From the NCBI RefSeq assembly GCF_009735645.1, contig NZ_CP032550.1, positions 1 through 64,000 of the forward strand: 64,000 bases of DNA, read 5' to 3'. The notes below the pieces were generated by a model. The model had not been told where the DNA came from. It ran no database searches and saw nothing but the letters and a program-made list of their open reading frames with translations. Position 1 is the first letter of the stretch, and every line of letters starts with the position of its first letter. Below are positions 16,856-26,201 of the stretch, piece by piece. This DNA is from Microbacterium oryzae. GTDB taxonomy: Bacteria > Actinomycetota > Actinomycetes > Actinomycetales > Microbacteriaceae. The translations under genes and the position numbers were made by a program.

Positions 16856-18376
16856 ATGAAGCTCGAGCTCCGCGGCATCACGAAGCGGTTCGGCGCACTC
16901 ACCGCCAACGACCACATCGACCTCGTCGTCCAGCCGGGCGAGATCCACTGCCTCCTCGGCGAGAACGGGGCGGGCAAGTCCACGCTCATGAACGTCCTGT
17001 ACGGCCTCTACCAGGCCGACGAGGGCGCGATCCTCCTCGACGACGAGCCGCAGGCGTTCCAGGGTCCCGGCGACGCGATGCGCGCGGGGATCGGCATGGT
17101 GCACCAGCACTTCATGCTCATCCCCGTCTTCACGGTCGCCGAGAACGTCTCGCTGGGGCACGAGTCGACGAAGGCCGGCGGGGTGCTCGACATCGACGCC
17201 GCCCGGCGCCGCGTGCGGGAGATCTCCGCCCGATTCGGGTTCGACGTCGACCCGGACGCGATCGTCGAGGACCTGCCGGTCGGCGTGCAGCAGCGCGTGG
17301 AGATCATCAAGGCGCTCTCGCGCGACGCGAAGGTGCTCGTGTTCGACGAGCCGACGGCCGTGCTCACGCCGCAGGAGACCGACGAGCTCATGGCGACCAT
17401 GCGCCGGCTGCGCGAGGGCGGGGCGGCGATCGTCTTCATCACCCACAAGCTGCGCGAGGTGCGCGAGGTCGCCGACCGCATCACCGTCATCCGGCTCGGC
17501 AAGGTCGTGGGCGAGGCGCAGCCGACCGCCAGCAACCAGGAGCTCGCCGCGATGATGGTCGGCCGGGCCGTCGAGCTCACCGTGCAGAAGGACGAGCCGT
17601 CGCTCGGGGAGCCGCGGCTCGTCGTGGACGACCTCACCGTCGTCGACGAGGCCGGCAGCAAGGTCGTCGACGGCGCATCGTTCGAGGTGCGCGCGGGGGA
17701 GATCCTCGCGATCGCCGGCGTGCAGGGCAACGGCCAGACGGAGCTGACCGAGGCGCTGCTCGGCCTGCAGGAGCGGGTGCGGGGCAGCGCCACGCTGGAT
17801 GGGCGCGAGCTCGTCGGGCGCAGCGTACGGCAGATCCTCGACAGCGGCGTCGGGTTCGTGCCCGAGGACCGCACCGAGGACGGTCTCGTCGGCGCGTTCT
17901 CGATCGCGGAGAACCTCATGCTGGACCGCGCGCACGGGGAGCCGTTCGTCCGCCGCGGCAGCATCCGCCGGAGCTACCTGGCGGAGTTCGCGAAGGAGCG
18001 CTTCGACGAGTACGACGTGCGCGCCCCGGGCATCGAGGCTCCGGTGGGCAGCCTCTCCGGCGGCAACCAGCAGAAGGTCGTCCTCGCGCGCGAGATGAGC
18101 CGCGAGCTGTCCCTCCTCGTCGCCGCGCAGCCCACGCGCGGCGTCGACGTCGGCTCCATCGAGTTCATCCACAAGCGCATCGTCGCCACGCGCGACGCCG
18201 GCGTCCCCGTGATCGTCGTCTCCACCGAGCTCGACGAGGTGGCGGCTCTCGCCGATCGGATCATGGTGATGTACCGCGGCCGCATCGTGGGCATCGTCCC
18301 CGCCGAAACGCCCCGCGATGTGCTGGGCCTCATGATGGCCGGGGAGCCGGCTCCGCTGGGAGGAACCGCAGCATGA
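16856..18376 (+). CDS. Nucleoside ABC transporter ATPase (two-domain)
   Basis: A 506-residue tandem ATPase like Bacillus NupO and RbsA. Domain 1 has Walker A GENGAGKST, VGVQQRVEIIKALSR as signature and VLVFDEPTAVLTP as Walker B. Domain 2 has the degenerate Walker A GVQGNGQTE and SGGNQQKVVLAREM, with LVAAQPTRGVDVGS in place of a normal Walker B, as is usual for the family. Its stop overlaps the next permease start by four bases. Confidence 0.92.
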   Translation: MKLELRGITKRFGALTANDHIDLVVQPGEIHCLLGENGAGKSTLMNVLYGLYQADEGAILLDDEPQAFQGPGDAMRAGIGMVHQHFMLIPVFTVAENVSLGHESTKAGGVLDIDAARRRVREISARFGFDVDPDAIVEDLPVGVQQRVEIIKALSRDAKVLVFDEPTAVLTPQETDELMATMRRLREGGAAIVFITHKLREVREVADRITVIRLGKVVGEAQPTASNQELAAMMVGRAVELTVQKDEPSLGEPRLVVDDLTVVDEAGSKVVDGASFEVRAGEILAIAGVQGNGQTELTEALLGLQERVRGSATLDGRELVGRSVRQILDSGVGFVPEDRTEDGLVGAFSIAENLMLDRAHGEPFVRRGSIRRSYLAEFAKERFDEYDVRAPGIEAPVGSLSGGNQQKVVLAREMSRELSLLVAAQPTRGVDVGSIEFIHKRIVATRDAGVPVIVVSTELDEVAALADRIMVMYRGRIVGIVPAETPRDVLGLMMAGEPAPLGGTAA

Positions 18377-19632
18377 CCGACCCGCAGACGCCGGAGTCCT
18401 CGCGCTGGCACGTCGCCCTGACGCAGATCACGCGAGCCAACGGCACCATCATCGTCCTGGCCATCCTGCTCTCGTTCGTCATCGGCGGCATCATGATCGC
18501 CGCGACCGACCCGGCCGTGCAGGAGGCCTCCGGCTACTTCTTCGCGCGCCCCGTCGACACCCTCGCGGCGATCTGGGACGCCGTCGCCGGCGCCTACGCC
18601 GCGCTCTTCCGGGGTGCGATCTTCAACTACGAGGCCGACACGTTCGTCCGCGCCATCCGCCCCCTGACCGAGACGCTCACATACGCGACGCCGCTCATCG
18701 CGGGCGGTCTCGGCGTCGCCCTGGCCTTCCGCGTCGGCATGTTCAACATCGGCGGTCGCGGGCAGATGCTCGTGGGTGCGGCGGCGGCCGGCTGGGTCGG
18801 CTTCGGCGTCGATCTGCCCTGGGGGCTGCACACGCTCCTCGCGCTGCTCGCGGGCATCGCGGCCGGCGCGATCTGGGGCGGCATCGCGGGCGTCATCAAG
18901 GCGCGCACCGGCGCGCACGAGGTGATCCTCACGATCATGCTCAACTACATCGCCTTCTACCTCGTCTCGTGGATGCTGCGCACGCCGGGTCTGCTGCAGA
19001 AGCCCGGCTCCAGCGACCCGAAGTCGCCGGCGATGAAGGACACCGCGGTCTTCCCGTCGCTGCTGGGCCCGCAGTTCAACCTGCACGCGGGCTTCCTCGT
19101 GGTCATCGCCGCGACCGTCCTCGTGTGGTGGATCCTCAGCCGCTCGAACCTCGGCTTCCAGTTCCGGGCGGTGGGCGAGAACCCGCACGCGGCGCGCGTG
19201 GCGGGCATCGACGTGAAGCGGATGTACGTGCTCGGGATGGTCATGTCGGGCGGGCTCGTCGGCATCGCGGGCGTCGCCCAGGTGCTCGGCACCTCGACCA
19301 ACGGCTTCGCCGCCGGCGTCGACGCCGGCATCGGATTCGACGCCATCACCGTCGCGCTGCTCGGCCGCTCCACGCCGTGGGGCACCTTCGCGGCCGGTCT
19401 GCTCTTCGGCGCCTTCAAGGCCGGGAGCTTCACGATGAAGGCCGCGGAGCAGATCCCGCTCGAGATCGTGCTCGTCGTGCAGTCGTTCATCGTGCTGTTC
19501 ATCGCCGCGCCTCCGCTCGTGCGCGCGATCTTCGTGCTGCCGTCGCCGGAGCGCGACCGCCGGAAGAGGGAGAGATCGAGGATGAAGGCGCAGCTCGCGG
19601 TCGCCTCGCACCAGGCGGGGGGAGACCGATGA
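18373..19632 (+). CDS. Nucleoside ABC transporter permease (NupP-like)
   Basis: BPD_transp_2-family permease of 419 residues with about nine or ten membrane segments. Typical motifs are LAFRVGMFNIGGRGQMLVG and FRAVGENPHAARVAGIDVKR (the ATPase-coupling loop), then a tail rich in Arg/Lys (SPERDRRKRERSRMK). Pairs with the next permease to form the channel; overlaps it by four bases (ATGA). Confidence 0.9.
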   Translation: MTDPQTPESSRWHVALTQITRANGTIIVLAILLSFVIGGIMIAATDPAVQEASGYFFARPVDTLAAIWDAVAGAYAALFRGAIFNYEADTFVRAIRPLTETLTYATPLIAGGLGVALAFRVGMFNIGGRGQMLVGAAAAGWVGFGVDLPWGLHTLLALLAGIAAGAIWGGIAGVIKARTGAHEVILTIMLNYIAFYLVSWMLRTPGLLQKPGSSDPKSPAMKDTAVFPSLLGPQFNLHAGFLVVIAATVLVWWILSRSNLGFQFRAVGENPHAARVAGIDVKRMYVLGMVMSGGLVGIAGVAQVLGTSTNGFAAGVDAGIGFDAITVALLGRSTPWGTFAAGLLFGAFKAGSFTMKAAEQIPLEIVLVVQSFIVLFIAAPPLVRAIFVLPSPERDRRKRERSRMKAQLAVASHQAGGDR

Positions 19633-20918
19633 GCGACACCGCCGCACGCGTCCCCGCAGCCCTCGCCCCCGACGCGGGCGTCACGCCGCTGACGCGCAGC
19701 TGGAAGACGCCGGTCGTGCTGGCCGTCTTCACCGTGCTCCTCGCGCTCCTGGTGCTCCTCGCGCCGCGGACGGGAGAGGCGACCTTCCGGCTCTCGTCCG
19801 AGTCCGATGCCATCGTGCTGCCCTCCCTCGTCGTCGGGGTCGCCGTCGGCGCCTGGGGCTCGATCGTCCTGATGGCGCTCCTGACCGCCGCCGCAGCGTA
19901 CTTCGTGCGGCAGGCCGCGAAGGCGCCGCGCTGGATCGTCGCGGCGTACGTCGTCATCGCCGTCTTCGGATTCCTCTGCTGGGCGGCCGCCGGCGCGACC
20001 ATCCCGGTGACCGGCCTCCTCGCCGGGGCCCTGGCCCTGGCCGTCCCGCTCATCTTCGGCGCCCTCGGCGGCGTCATCGGCGAGCGAGTGGGCGTCGTCA
20101 ACATCGCCATCGAGAGCCAGCTCCTCGGCGGCGCGTTCAGCGCCGCGCTCGTGGCCACGCTCACCGGCCAGCCGATCCTCGGCCTGCTCGCGGCGATGGC
20201 CGCCGGTGTGATCGTGGCGGCGCTCCTGGCCGTGTTCGCGATCGTCTACATGGTCGACCAGATCATCGTCGGCGTCGTGCTCAACGTGCTCATCGCCGGA
20301 CTCACGAGCTTCCTGTACTCGCAGGTCATGCAGCCCAACGCCGCGACGCTCAACACGCCGCCCCGGTTCGATCGCATCGCCATCCCGCTGCTGTCGGACA
20401 TCCCGATCCTCGGACCGGTGCTGTTCCACCAGACGATCCTCGTGTACGCGATGTACGTCGCGGTCGCGGCGGTCTACTTCGCGATGTTCCACACGCGCTG
20501 GGGCCTGCGCCTGCGCGCGGTCGGCGAGCACCCGCAGGCCGCCGACACGGTCGGCATCCGCGTCGGTCGCACCCGCTTCCTCAACGTGCTGCTCGGCGGC
20601 GCGATCGCGGGCGCCGGCGGCACCGTCTTCACGGTCGGCAGCGGCATCCCGTTCGGGCAGGAGATGACCAACGGCATGGGCTTCATCGCCCTGGCCGCGG
20701 TGATCTTCGGGCAGTGGCACCCCGTGAAGGCCACGCTCGCGGCGCTGCTGTTCGGCTTCGCCTCCAACCTCCAGAACACCCTCAGCGTCATCGGCTCGCC
20801 GGTGCCGGGGGAGTTCATGCTCATGCTGCCGTACCTCGTCACGATCTTCGTCGTGGCGGGGGCCGTCGGGCGCTCCCGCGGACCCGCAGCGGCCGGGCAG
20901 CCGTACATCAAGGGCTAG
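19629..20918 (+). CDS. Nucleoside ABC transporter permease (NupQ-like)
   Basis: Second BPD_transp_2 permease, 429 residues. Family motifs: GALGGVIGERVGVVNIAIES and LRAVGEHPQAADTVGIRVGR. An N-terminal extension of about 130 residues adds three or four membrane helices not present in the usual ~320-residue NupQ. Ends 6 bp before cdd. Confidence 0.9.
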   Translation: MSDTAARVPAALAPDAGVTPLTRSWKTPVVLAVFTVLLALLVLLAPRTGEATFRLSSESDAIVLPSLVVGVAVGAWGSIVLMALLTAAAAYFVRQAAKAPRWIVAAYVVIAVFGFLCWAAAGATIPVTGLLAGALALAVPLIFGALGGVIGERVGVVNIAIESQLLGGAFSAALVATLTGQPILGLLAAMAAGVIVAALLAVFAIVYMVDQIIVGVVLNVLIAGLTSFLYSQVMQPNAATLNTPPRFDRIAIPLLSDIPILGPVLFHQTILVYAMYVAVAAVYFAMFHTRWGLRLRAVGEHPQAADTVGIRVGRTRFLNVLLGGAIAGAGGTVFTVGSGIPFGQEMTNGMGFIALAAVIFGQWHPVKATLAALLFGFASNLQNTLSVIGSPVPGEFMLMLPYLVTIFVVAGAVGRSRGPAAAGQPYIKG

Positions 20919-20924
20919 AACCAC

Positions 20925-21320
20925 ATGACAGACATCGACTGGGATCAGCTGCGCGCCGTCGCCACCGACGCGATGACGCGGGCCTACGTGCCGTACTCGC
21001 GCTTCCCCGTGGGGGCAGCCGCCCTCGTGACGGACGGCCGGGTCGTCGCGGGTTGCAACACCGAGAACGCCTCGTACGGGGTGGGGCTGTGCGCGGAGTG
21101 CGGGCTCATCTCGAACCTCGCGATGACCGGCGGCGGCCAGCTCGTCGCGTTCGTGTGCGTGGACCGCGAGGGCCGCACCCTCATGCCGTGCGGTCGCTGC
21201 CGCCAGCTGATCTTCGAGCACGCCCTCCCCGGGATGCTCCTGGAGACCGTGTCGGGCATCCGCAGCATCGAAGAGGTGCTGCCCGACGCGTTCGGACCCC
21301 GAGACCTGGAGGAGCGATGA
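20925..21320 (+). CDS. cdd: Cytidine deaminase
   Basis: Converts (deoxy)cytidine to (deoxy)uridine. The 131-residue tetrameric-type enzyme has the zinc site CAECG with catalytic Glu, and PCGRCRQ, plus the substrate motif GCNTENASYG. Follows the transporter by 6 bp and overlaps deoA by four bases, so imported pyrimidine nucleosides are processed by the same operon. Confidence 0.95.
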   Translation: MTDIDWDQLRAVATDAMTRAYVPYSRFPVGAAALVTDGRVVAGCNTENASYGVGLCAECGLISNLAMTGGGQLVAFVCVDREGRTLMPCGRCRQLIFEHALPGMLLETVSGIRSIEEVLPDAFGPRDLEER

Positions 21321-22609
21321 GCGCACCCGAGCCCTTCGACGCCGTCGACGTCATCCGCGCCAAGCGCGATGGCGAGCGCGTCCCCGAGGACGCGCTGCGG
21401 TGGATGGTCGACGCCTACACGCGCGGCTACGTCGCCGACGCGCAGATGTCGGCGTTCACCATGGCCGTGCTCCTCAACGGCATGGAGCGCGACGAGATCC
21501 GCGTGATGACCGATGCGATGATCGCGTCGGGCGAGCGGATGTCGTTCGCGTCGCTTGACAAGCCCACGGCCGACAAGCACTCCACCGGCGGGGTGGGCGA
21601 CAAGATCACCCTGCCGCTCGCCCCGCTCGTGGCGGCCTTCGGCGTCGCAGTGCCGCAGCTGTCGGGCCGCGGTCTCGGCCACACCGGCGGCACGCTCGAC
21701 AAGCTCGAGTCCATCCCGGGATGGCGCGCGGCGCTCTCCAACGACGAGATGCTGGCGCAGCTGGCCGACGTCGGCGCGGTCATCTGCGCCGCCGGCACCG
21801 GCCTCGCCCCGGCGGACAAGAAGCTGTACGCGCTGCGCGACGTGACCGGGACGGTCGAGGCGATCCCGCTCATCGCGTCGAGCATCATGTCGAAGAAGAT
21901 CGCGGAGGGGACGGACTCCCTCGTGCTGGACGTCAAGTTCGGCACCGGCGCCTTCATGAAGGACTACGCCCGCGCGCGGGAGCTCGCCGAGACGATGGTC
22001 GCCCTGGGCACCGACTCCGGGGTCCAGACCACCGCGCTGCTGACCGACATGAACACGCCGCTCGGCCTCGCGATCGGCAACGCGAACGAGGTGCGCGAGT
22101 CGGTCGAGGTGCTCGCCGGCGGCGGACCGGCGGACGTCGTGGAGCTCACGGTGGCGCTCGCTCGCGAGATGCTCGCGCTCGCGGGACAGCCCGACGCCGA
22201 TGTGGACGCCGCCCTCGCCGACGGGCGCGCGATGGACGCCTGGCGTCGGATGATCCGCGCCCAGGACGGCGACCCCGACGCGCCGCTCCCGGCGCCGCGC
22301 GAGACCCACACGGTCACCGCGGCCCGCTCCGGCGTCGTCACGCGGATGGACGCCTACGACTTCGGCCTGGCCGCGTGGCGGCTGGGAGCCGGACGCGCCC
22401 GTGCTCAGGACCCGGTGGTGCATGCGGCGGGCATCGACCTCCTCGTGAAGCCCGGAGACGCGGTGTCGGAGGGGCAGGCGCTGTTCACCCTCAGCGCGGA
22501 CGACGGCGCGCGCTTCGAGCGCGCCCTGGACGCCCTCGACGGGGCGTACGAGATCGGCGATACTGCTCCCCCCCGCGAACCGCTCGTCCGCGAGCGCATC
22601 TCGGCCTGA
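21317..22609 (+). CDS. deoA: Thymidine phosphorylase
   Basis: Cleaves thymidine/deoxyuridine with phosphate to base and deoxyribose-1-phosphate. The 430 residues show the family signature SGRGLGHTGGTLDKLESIPG, the phosphate loop KHSTGGVGDK, the SSIMSKKIAEG segment and a C-terminal domain with HAAGIDLLVKPGD. ATG 21317 overlaps the cdd stop. Confidence 0.96.
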   Translation: MSAPEPFDAVDVIRAKRDGERVPEDALRWMVDAYTRGYVADAQMSAFTMAVLLNGMERDEIRVMTDAMIASGERMSFASLDKPTADKHSTGGVGDKITLPLAPLVAAFGVAVPQLSGRGLGHTGGTLDKLESIPGWRAALSNDEMLAQLADVGAVICAAGTGLAPADKKLYALRDVTGTVEAIPLIASSIMSKKIAEGTDSLVLDVKFGTGAFMKDYARARELAETMVALGTDSGVQTTALLTDMNTPLGLAIGNANEVRESVEVLAGGGPADVVELTVALAREMLALAGQPDADVDAALADGRAMDAWRRMIRAQDGDPDAPLPAPRETHTVTAARSGVVTRMDAYDFGLAAWRLGAGRARAQDPVVHAAGIDLLVKPGDAVSEGQALFTLSADDGARFERALDALDGAYEIGDTAPPREPLVRERISA

Positions 22610-22664
22610 CCGACAGCGGACCGCTCAGGCGGCCCCGACCATCCCCGTGAGACTGGAGGCCGCC

Positions 22665-23795
22665 ATGGCACCCGAACCGACCGCCGAGCCCCGCGTGCAG
22701 AACGTGCAGCTGCGCGGCCTGCCCAAGGTGTCGCTGCACGACCACCTCGACGGCGGACTGCGACCCGCGACGATCATCGAGCTGGCCGAGGGGACCGAGA
22801 TCGGGCTGCCCGCATCGGAGCCGGAGCCGCTCGGCATCTGGTTCGCCGAGCAGGCGGACTCGGGCTCCCTCGTGGAGTACCTGAAGACGTTCGAGATCAC
22901 CGTCGGCGTCATGCAGACGCGCGAGGCGCTGACCCGCGTGGCGCGCGAGTACGTCGAGGACCTCGCCGCCGACGGCGTCGTGTACGGCGAGGTGCGCTGG
23001 GCGCCCGAGCAGCACCTCGACGGCGGCCTGTCGCTCGAGGAGGCCGTCGAGGCCGTGCAGGCCGGGATCGAGCAGGGCGAGGACGCGGCGGAGGACGCCG
23101 GACGCAGCATCCGCGTGAGCCAGATCCTCTCCGCCATGCGCCAGGGCGACCGCGTGCGCGAGATCGCGGAGCTCGCGGTCGCGTTCCGCCAGGACGGCGT
23201 CGTCGCCTTCGACATCGCCGGCCCCGAGGACGGCTTCCCGCCGTCGGCGCACCGCGCGGCGTTCGACTACCTCGCGGGCGAGTTCCTGCCCGTGACCGTG
23301 CATGCGGGGGAGGCGGCGGGCGTCGGCTCGATCCGCTCGGCCCTGCTGGACGCGCGGGCCCTCCGTCTCGGCCACGGCCTCGCCATCGCCCGCGACCTCG
23401 ACGTGGTGTCGCGAGAGGGCGAGGAGGTGCTCGTCGAGTTCGGCGACATGGCGCGGTGGGTGCGCGACCGGGAGATCCCGCTCGAGCTCGCGCCGTCGTC
23501 GAACATGCAGACGGGCGCGGCCGCGCACTGGGGCGACCAGATCGAGGACCACCCGTTCGACCTGCTGTACCAGCTCGGGTTCTGCGTCACCGTGAACACC
23601 GACAACCGCCTCATGAGCCGGACGTCCCTGACGCGCGAGCTGGCCATCCTCTCGACCGCCTTCGGGTACGAGCTCGACGACATCGAGCAGTTCCAGCTGA
23701 ACGCCGCCGCGGCGACGTTCCTTCCGGTGGAGCAGCGCGAGGAGCTCATCGACCTCATCACGGAGGGCTTCGCCCGCAAGGGCCGCCGCCGCTGA
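22665..23795 (+). CDS. add: Adenosine deaminase
   Basis: Deaminates adenosine to inosine, 376 residues. The metal histidines are in SLHDHLDGGL, catalytic HAGEAAGVGSIR follows, and NTDNRLMSR carries the final metal Asp. ATG 22665 has GGAGG five bases upstream, preferred over the GTG at 22647. It sits 55 bp after deoA and completes the salvage set; product inosine would go to the phosphorylase at 34320. Confidence 0.94.
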   Translation: MAPEPTAEPRVQNVQLRGLPKVSLHDHLDGGLRPATIIELAEGTEIGLPASEPEPLGIWFAEQADSGSLVEYLKTFEITVGVMQTREALTRVAREYVEDLAADGVVYGEVRWAPEQHLDGGLSLEEAVEAVQAGIEQGEDAAEDAGRSIRVSQILSAMRQGDRVREIAELAVAFRQDGVVAFDIAGPEDGFPPSAHRAAFDYLAGEFLPVTVHAGEAAGVGSIRSALLDARALRLGHGLAIARDLDVVSREGEEVLVEFGDMARWVRDREIPLELAPSSNMQTGAAAHWGDQIEDHPFDLLYQLGFCVTVNTDNRLMSRTSLTRELAILSTAFGYELDDIEQFQLNAAAATFLPVEQREELIDLITEGFARKGRRR

Positions 23796-23820
23796 CGCCC
23801 GCTGGTCGCCCGCCCTGTCC

Positions 23821-23879
23821 GGCATGTCCCACTTATTCACGTCAAGACACTCGGTTGGCGTGAACAAGTGGGACATGGC
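23821..23879. repeat. Long palindromic repeat, copy 1
   Basis: Arms 23823-23841 and 23859-23877 (19 bp, one mismatch) share CATGTCCCACTT and AAGTGGGACATG with the copies at 24903 and 36677. The inner part differs. It lies between add and the endonuclease-fold gene. Confidence 0.85.
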
Positions 23880-23999
23880 GCGGTCGGGTGAGGGCGTCTG
23901 AGCCTCGACACCGTGTGCACAGGGGCGTGACGCGCGGGCCGCGGTGCATCGGGCGGGGGATGGCGCGCCGCGCGTCTGCGCACACGGCACCGTGGGAGC

Positions 24000-24899
24000 A
24001 TGCCCCGTCCGCGCGACCCCCTGCCGTTCCTCGCCGAGCCGCGCACATTTTGTGAGGCACGGGCCGCCGGGATCGGGCGCAGCCGGCTCGCGTCGGCGCA
24101 GCTTCAGCATCCATTCCACGGCGTGGTGCAGGAGCCGTCGGAGAATCCCGTGCCCGACGAGTTCCTCGAGCGCTGCCGGCAGATGGCGGTTCGGATGGCC
24201 GTGGGCCAGTTCCTGAGCCACGGCACCGCCCTGCGGCTCATCGGCGCCCCGGTCCCGCGCCGCCATGCGGACGAGATCCACGTGTCCGCCTACCGGCCCG
24301 CGCGCGAGCCCCGGACGCGCGGCGTGCACGGACACCGACTGCAGACCCGGGAGCCTCGCATCATCCGGATCGCGGGGCTGCCTGTCGAGCACCCGGTCCG
24401 CGCCTGGCGGCAGGCGAGCGCGATGTGGACGTCGCTCGCGCTGACCCAGGCGGGCGACCACCTCGTGCGGCGCGACCGGCCGTGGACGACCATCGAGGAG
24501 CTGCGCGCCGAGCTCGCGGTGATGGGCAGCACGGCGACGGCGCGGCGGGCGCTCGACGACGTCCGCGTGGGATCGGAGTCACCGCGGGAGACGGAGCTGC
24601 GGCTGCTGCTCGTCGCACATGGGCTGCCCGAGCCCGAGCTGAACTGGGAGCTGCGCGATGCGAGCGGCGCGCACATCGCGCGCCTCGACCAGGCGTACCT
24701 GCGGGAGCGGGTCGGGGTCGAATACGACGGGCGCCAGCACGCCGAGGATCGTGCGCAGTTCGCCCGGGATGCCGACCGGTGGCAGGCCATCCAGAGCGAG
24801 GGATGGCTGCTCGTCCGCATCCTCAATCACCATATGGCGGGCGACGGGAGCCGCGCCGTCGCCCTCGTGCGGGCGGCGCTGCGCTCCCGCCGCCCCTGA
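24000..24899 (+). CDS. Endonuclease-fold (Vsr/DUF559-like) protein, lone gene between palindromes
   Basis: A 299-residue cytosolic protein. The C-terminal third resembles the Vsr/DUF559 PD-(D/E)XK fold: acidic residues around E197-E199 (PRETELRLLL), D230 in ARLDQAYL and E241-D243 in VGVEYDGRQHAEDRAQF, then LVRILNHHM. The N-terminal part resembles AbiEi-like proteins common in Actinobacteria but lacks an obvious HTH. No partner toxin, methylase or repair gene is adjacent. Palindromic repeats lie on both sides (copies 1 and 2), which may mark it as a small mobile unit. Target unknown; catalytic activity inferred from motif spacing only. Confidence 0.7.
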   Translation: MPRPRDPLPFLAEPRTFCEARAAGIGRSRLASAQLQHPFHGVVQEPSENPVPDEFLERCRQMAVRMAVGQFLSHGTALRLIGAPVPRRHADEIHVSAYRPAREPRTRGVHGHRLQTREPRIIRIAGLPVEHPVRAWRQASAMWTSLALTQAGDHLVRRDRPWTTIEELRAELAVMGSTATARRALDDVRVGSESPRETELRLLLVAHGLPEPELNWELRDASGAHIARLDQAYLRERVGVEYDGRQHAEDRAQFARDADRWQAIQSEGWLLVRILNHHMAGDGSRAVALVRAALRSRRP

Positions 24900-24902
24900 C
24901 AC

Positions 24903-24961
24903 GGCATGTCCCACTTGTGCACCTCATCCGAAGCGGATGACGTGCACAAGTGGGACATGCC
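24903..24961. repeat. Long palindromic repeat, copy 2
   Basis: 20-bp perfect outer arms, GGCATGTCCCACTTGTGCAC at 24903-24922 and its complement at 24942-24961. A further TCATCCG/CGGATGA pairing lies inside, separated by one mismatch, with loop AAG. It lies 4 bp after the endonuclease-fold gene and converges with mtlD, so it may also end transcription both ways. Confidence 0.9.
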
Positions 24962-25032
24962 GGACCGGGCCGAGACATGCCGGACCGGGCCGAGACATGC
25001 CGGACCGGGCCGAGACATGCCGGACCGGGCCG
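24961..25032. repeat. 20-bp tandem repeat joined to palindrome copy 2
   Basis: Three exact copies of CGGACCGGGCCGAGACATGC (24961-25020) plus a partial fourth reach the mtlD stop. GACATGC, the end of the palindrome arm, recurs at 24954, 24974, 24994 and 25014, so the array seems to have grown out of the palindrome. Confidence 0.9.
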
Positions 25033-25034
25033 GG

Positions 25035-26201
25035 CTAGGCCGGGACCGGGCCGGTCAGACCGCTTTGGTGGGCGGCGACGGCGTCGCGGATGGCCGGGAA
25101 CAGCGGGTGGGACGCCTCGAGACCCGTCACCTGGGCCGTGAACGCGTCCGCGTCGAGCTCGACGAGCAGGGCCTGCAGCTGAACGGCCTGCTCGTCCGCC
25201 GGGTCGTCGAACGCGAGGGCCGCCGCCATCGCCGCCACCAGCGCGCTCGCGCCGAGGCCGCGCTCCACGGCCTCGGCGGCGGGGCCGACGAAGCGCTCGT
25301 GACGCGAGAGCTTGCGCAGCGGCTGCCGGCCGACCCGCTGCACGGTGTCGGGGAGGGCGGGGTTGCGGAAGCGCTCGAGGATGGTCGCGCGGTACGCCCC
25401 GAGCTCCTCGGCCGAGAACCCGTGCTTGGCCGCGAGGAGCGCCGACGTCTCCTCGAGGGCGCCGGTGACGGCCGCCGAGACGGCCGGGTCGGCGAGCGCG
25501 TCCGAGATGCGCTCGATGCCCGCCCGCGCGCCGTGGTACGCCGTCGCCGCGTGCCCGGTGTTCACCGTGAAGAGCTTCCGCTCGATGTACGGCGCGAGGT
25601 CGTCGACGAAGTGCGCACCGGGGATGTGCGGCAGCTCGCCGTGGAACGGCGCGCTCTCGATCGCCCACTCGAAGAACGGCTCGACCGTGACGTCGATGCC
25701 GCCGTCCGCTGGCTGCCCGGGGACGATGCGGTCCACGGCGGTGTTCGCGAACACCACGCGTCCCTCCAGCGCATCCCAGGAGGCGCCGGCGAGGGACACG
25801 ATCTCCGCCCGCAGCTGATCCGTCGCGCCGATCGCGTTCTCGCACGCCATCACCTGCAGCGGCGGCGCGTCGGGGGCGCGCAGACCGATCCCGGCGAGGA
25901 TGTGCGGCGCGATGAACTTCAGCACCGTCGGACCCACGGCGGTCGTGACGACATTGGCCGAGGCCACCTCGTCGGCGACCGCCTGCGGGTCGTCTGCACT
26001 GTTCACCGCGCGGAACCCCGTCACCACGCGGTCGGTGCCGCCCGGCCCCGCCTCGTGCACGGTGTACGCGTCGGCGGCGGCCAGGGCGTCGACGAGCGGG
26101 GCGGCGACGTCGGAGAAGACGACCTCGTACCCGCCCCCGTGCAGCAGCAGTCCGACGAAGCCGCGGCCGATGTTGCCCGCGCCGAAGTGGACGGCCTTCA
26201 T
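25035..26201 (-). CDS. mtlD: Mannitol-1-phosphate 5-dehydrogenase
   Basis: Oxidises mannitol-1-phosphate to fructose-6-phosphate with NAD+. The 388 residues begin with the nucleotide-binding motif FGAGNIGRGF; the polyol-dehydrogenase signature is RKLFTVNTGHA with catalytic Lys, Asn and His. ATG 26201 overlaps the mtlA stop by four bases, so it is translated with the transporter. Confidence 0.95.
   Translation of the reverse strand: MKAVHFGAGNIGRGFVGLLLHGGGYEVVFSDVAAPLVDALAAADAYTVHEAGPGGTDRVVTGFRAVNSADDPQAVADEVASANVVTTAVGPTVLKFIAPHILAGIGLRAPDAPPLQVMACENAIGATDQLRAEIVSLAGASWDALEGRVVFANTAVDRIVPGQPADGGIDVTVEPFFEWAIESAPFHGELPHIPGAHFVDDLAPYIERKLFTVNTGHAATAYHGARAGIERISDALADPAVSAAVTGALEETSALLAAKHGFSAEELGAYRATILERFRNPALPDTVQRVGRQPLRKLSRHERFVGPAAEAVERGLGASALVAAMAAALAFDDPADEQAVQLQALLVELDADAFTAQVTGLEASHPLFPAIRDAVAAHQSGLTGPVPA

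Noticed and set aside
24903..24961. Palindromes as ends of an insertion sequence
   Set aside because: Each copy is a self-contained palindrome, not one terminal inverted repeat of a longer element. No transposase or target-site duplication is visible.
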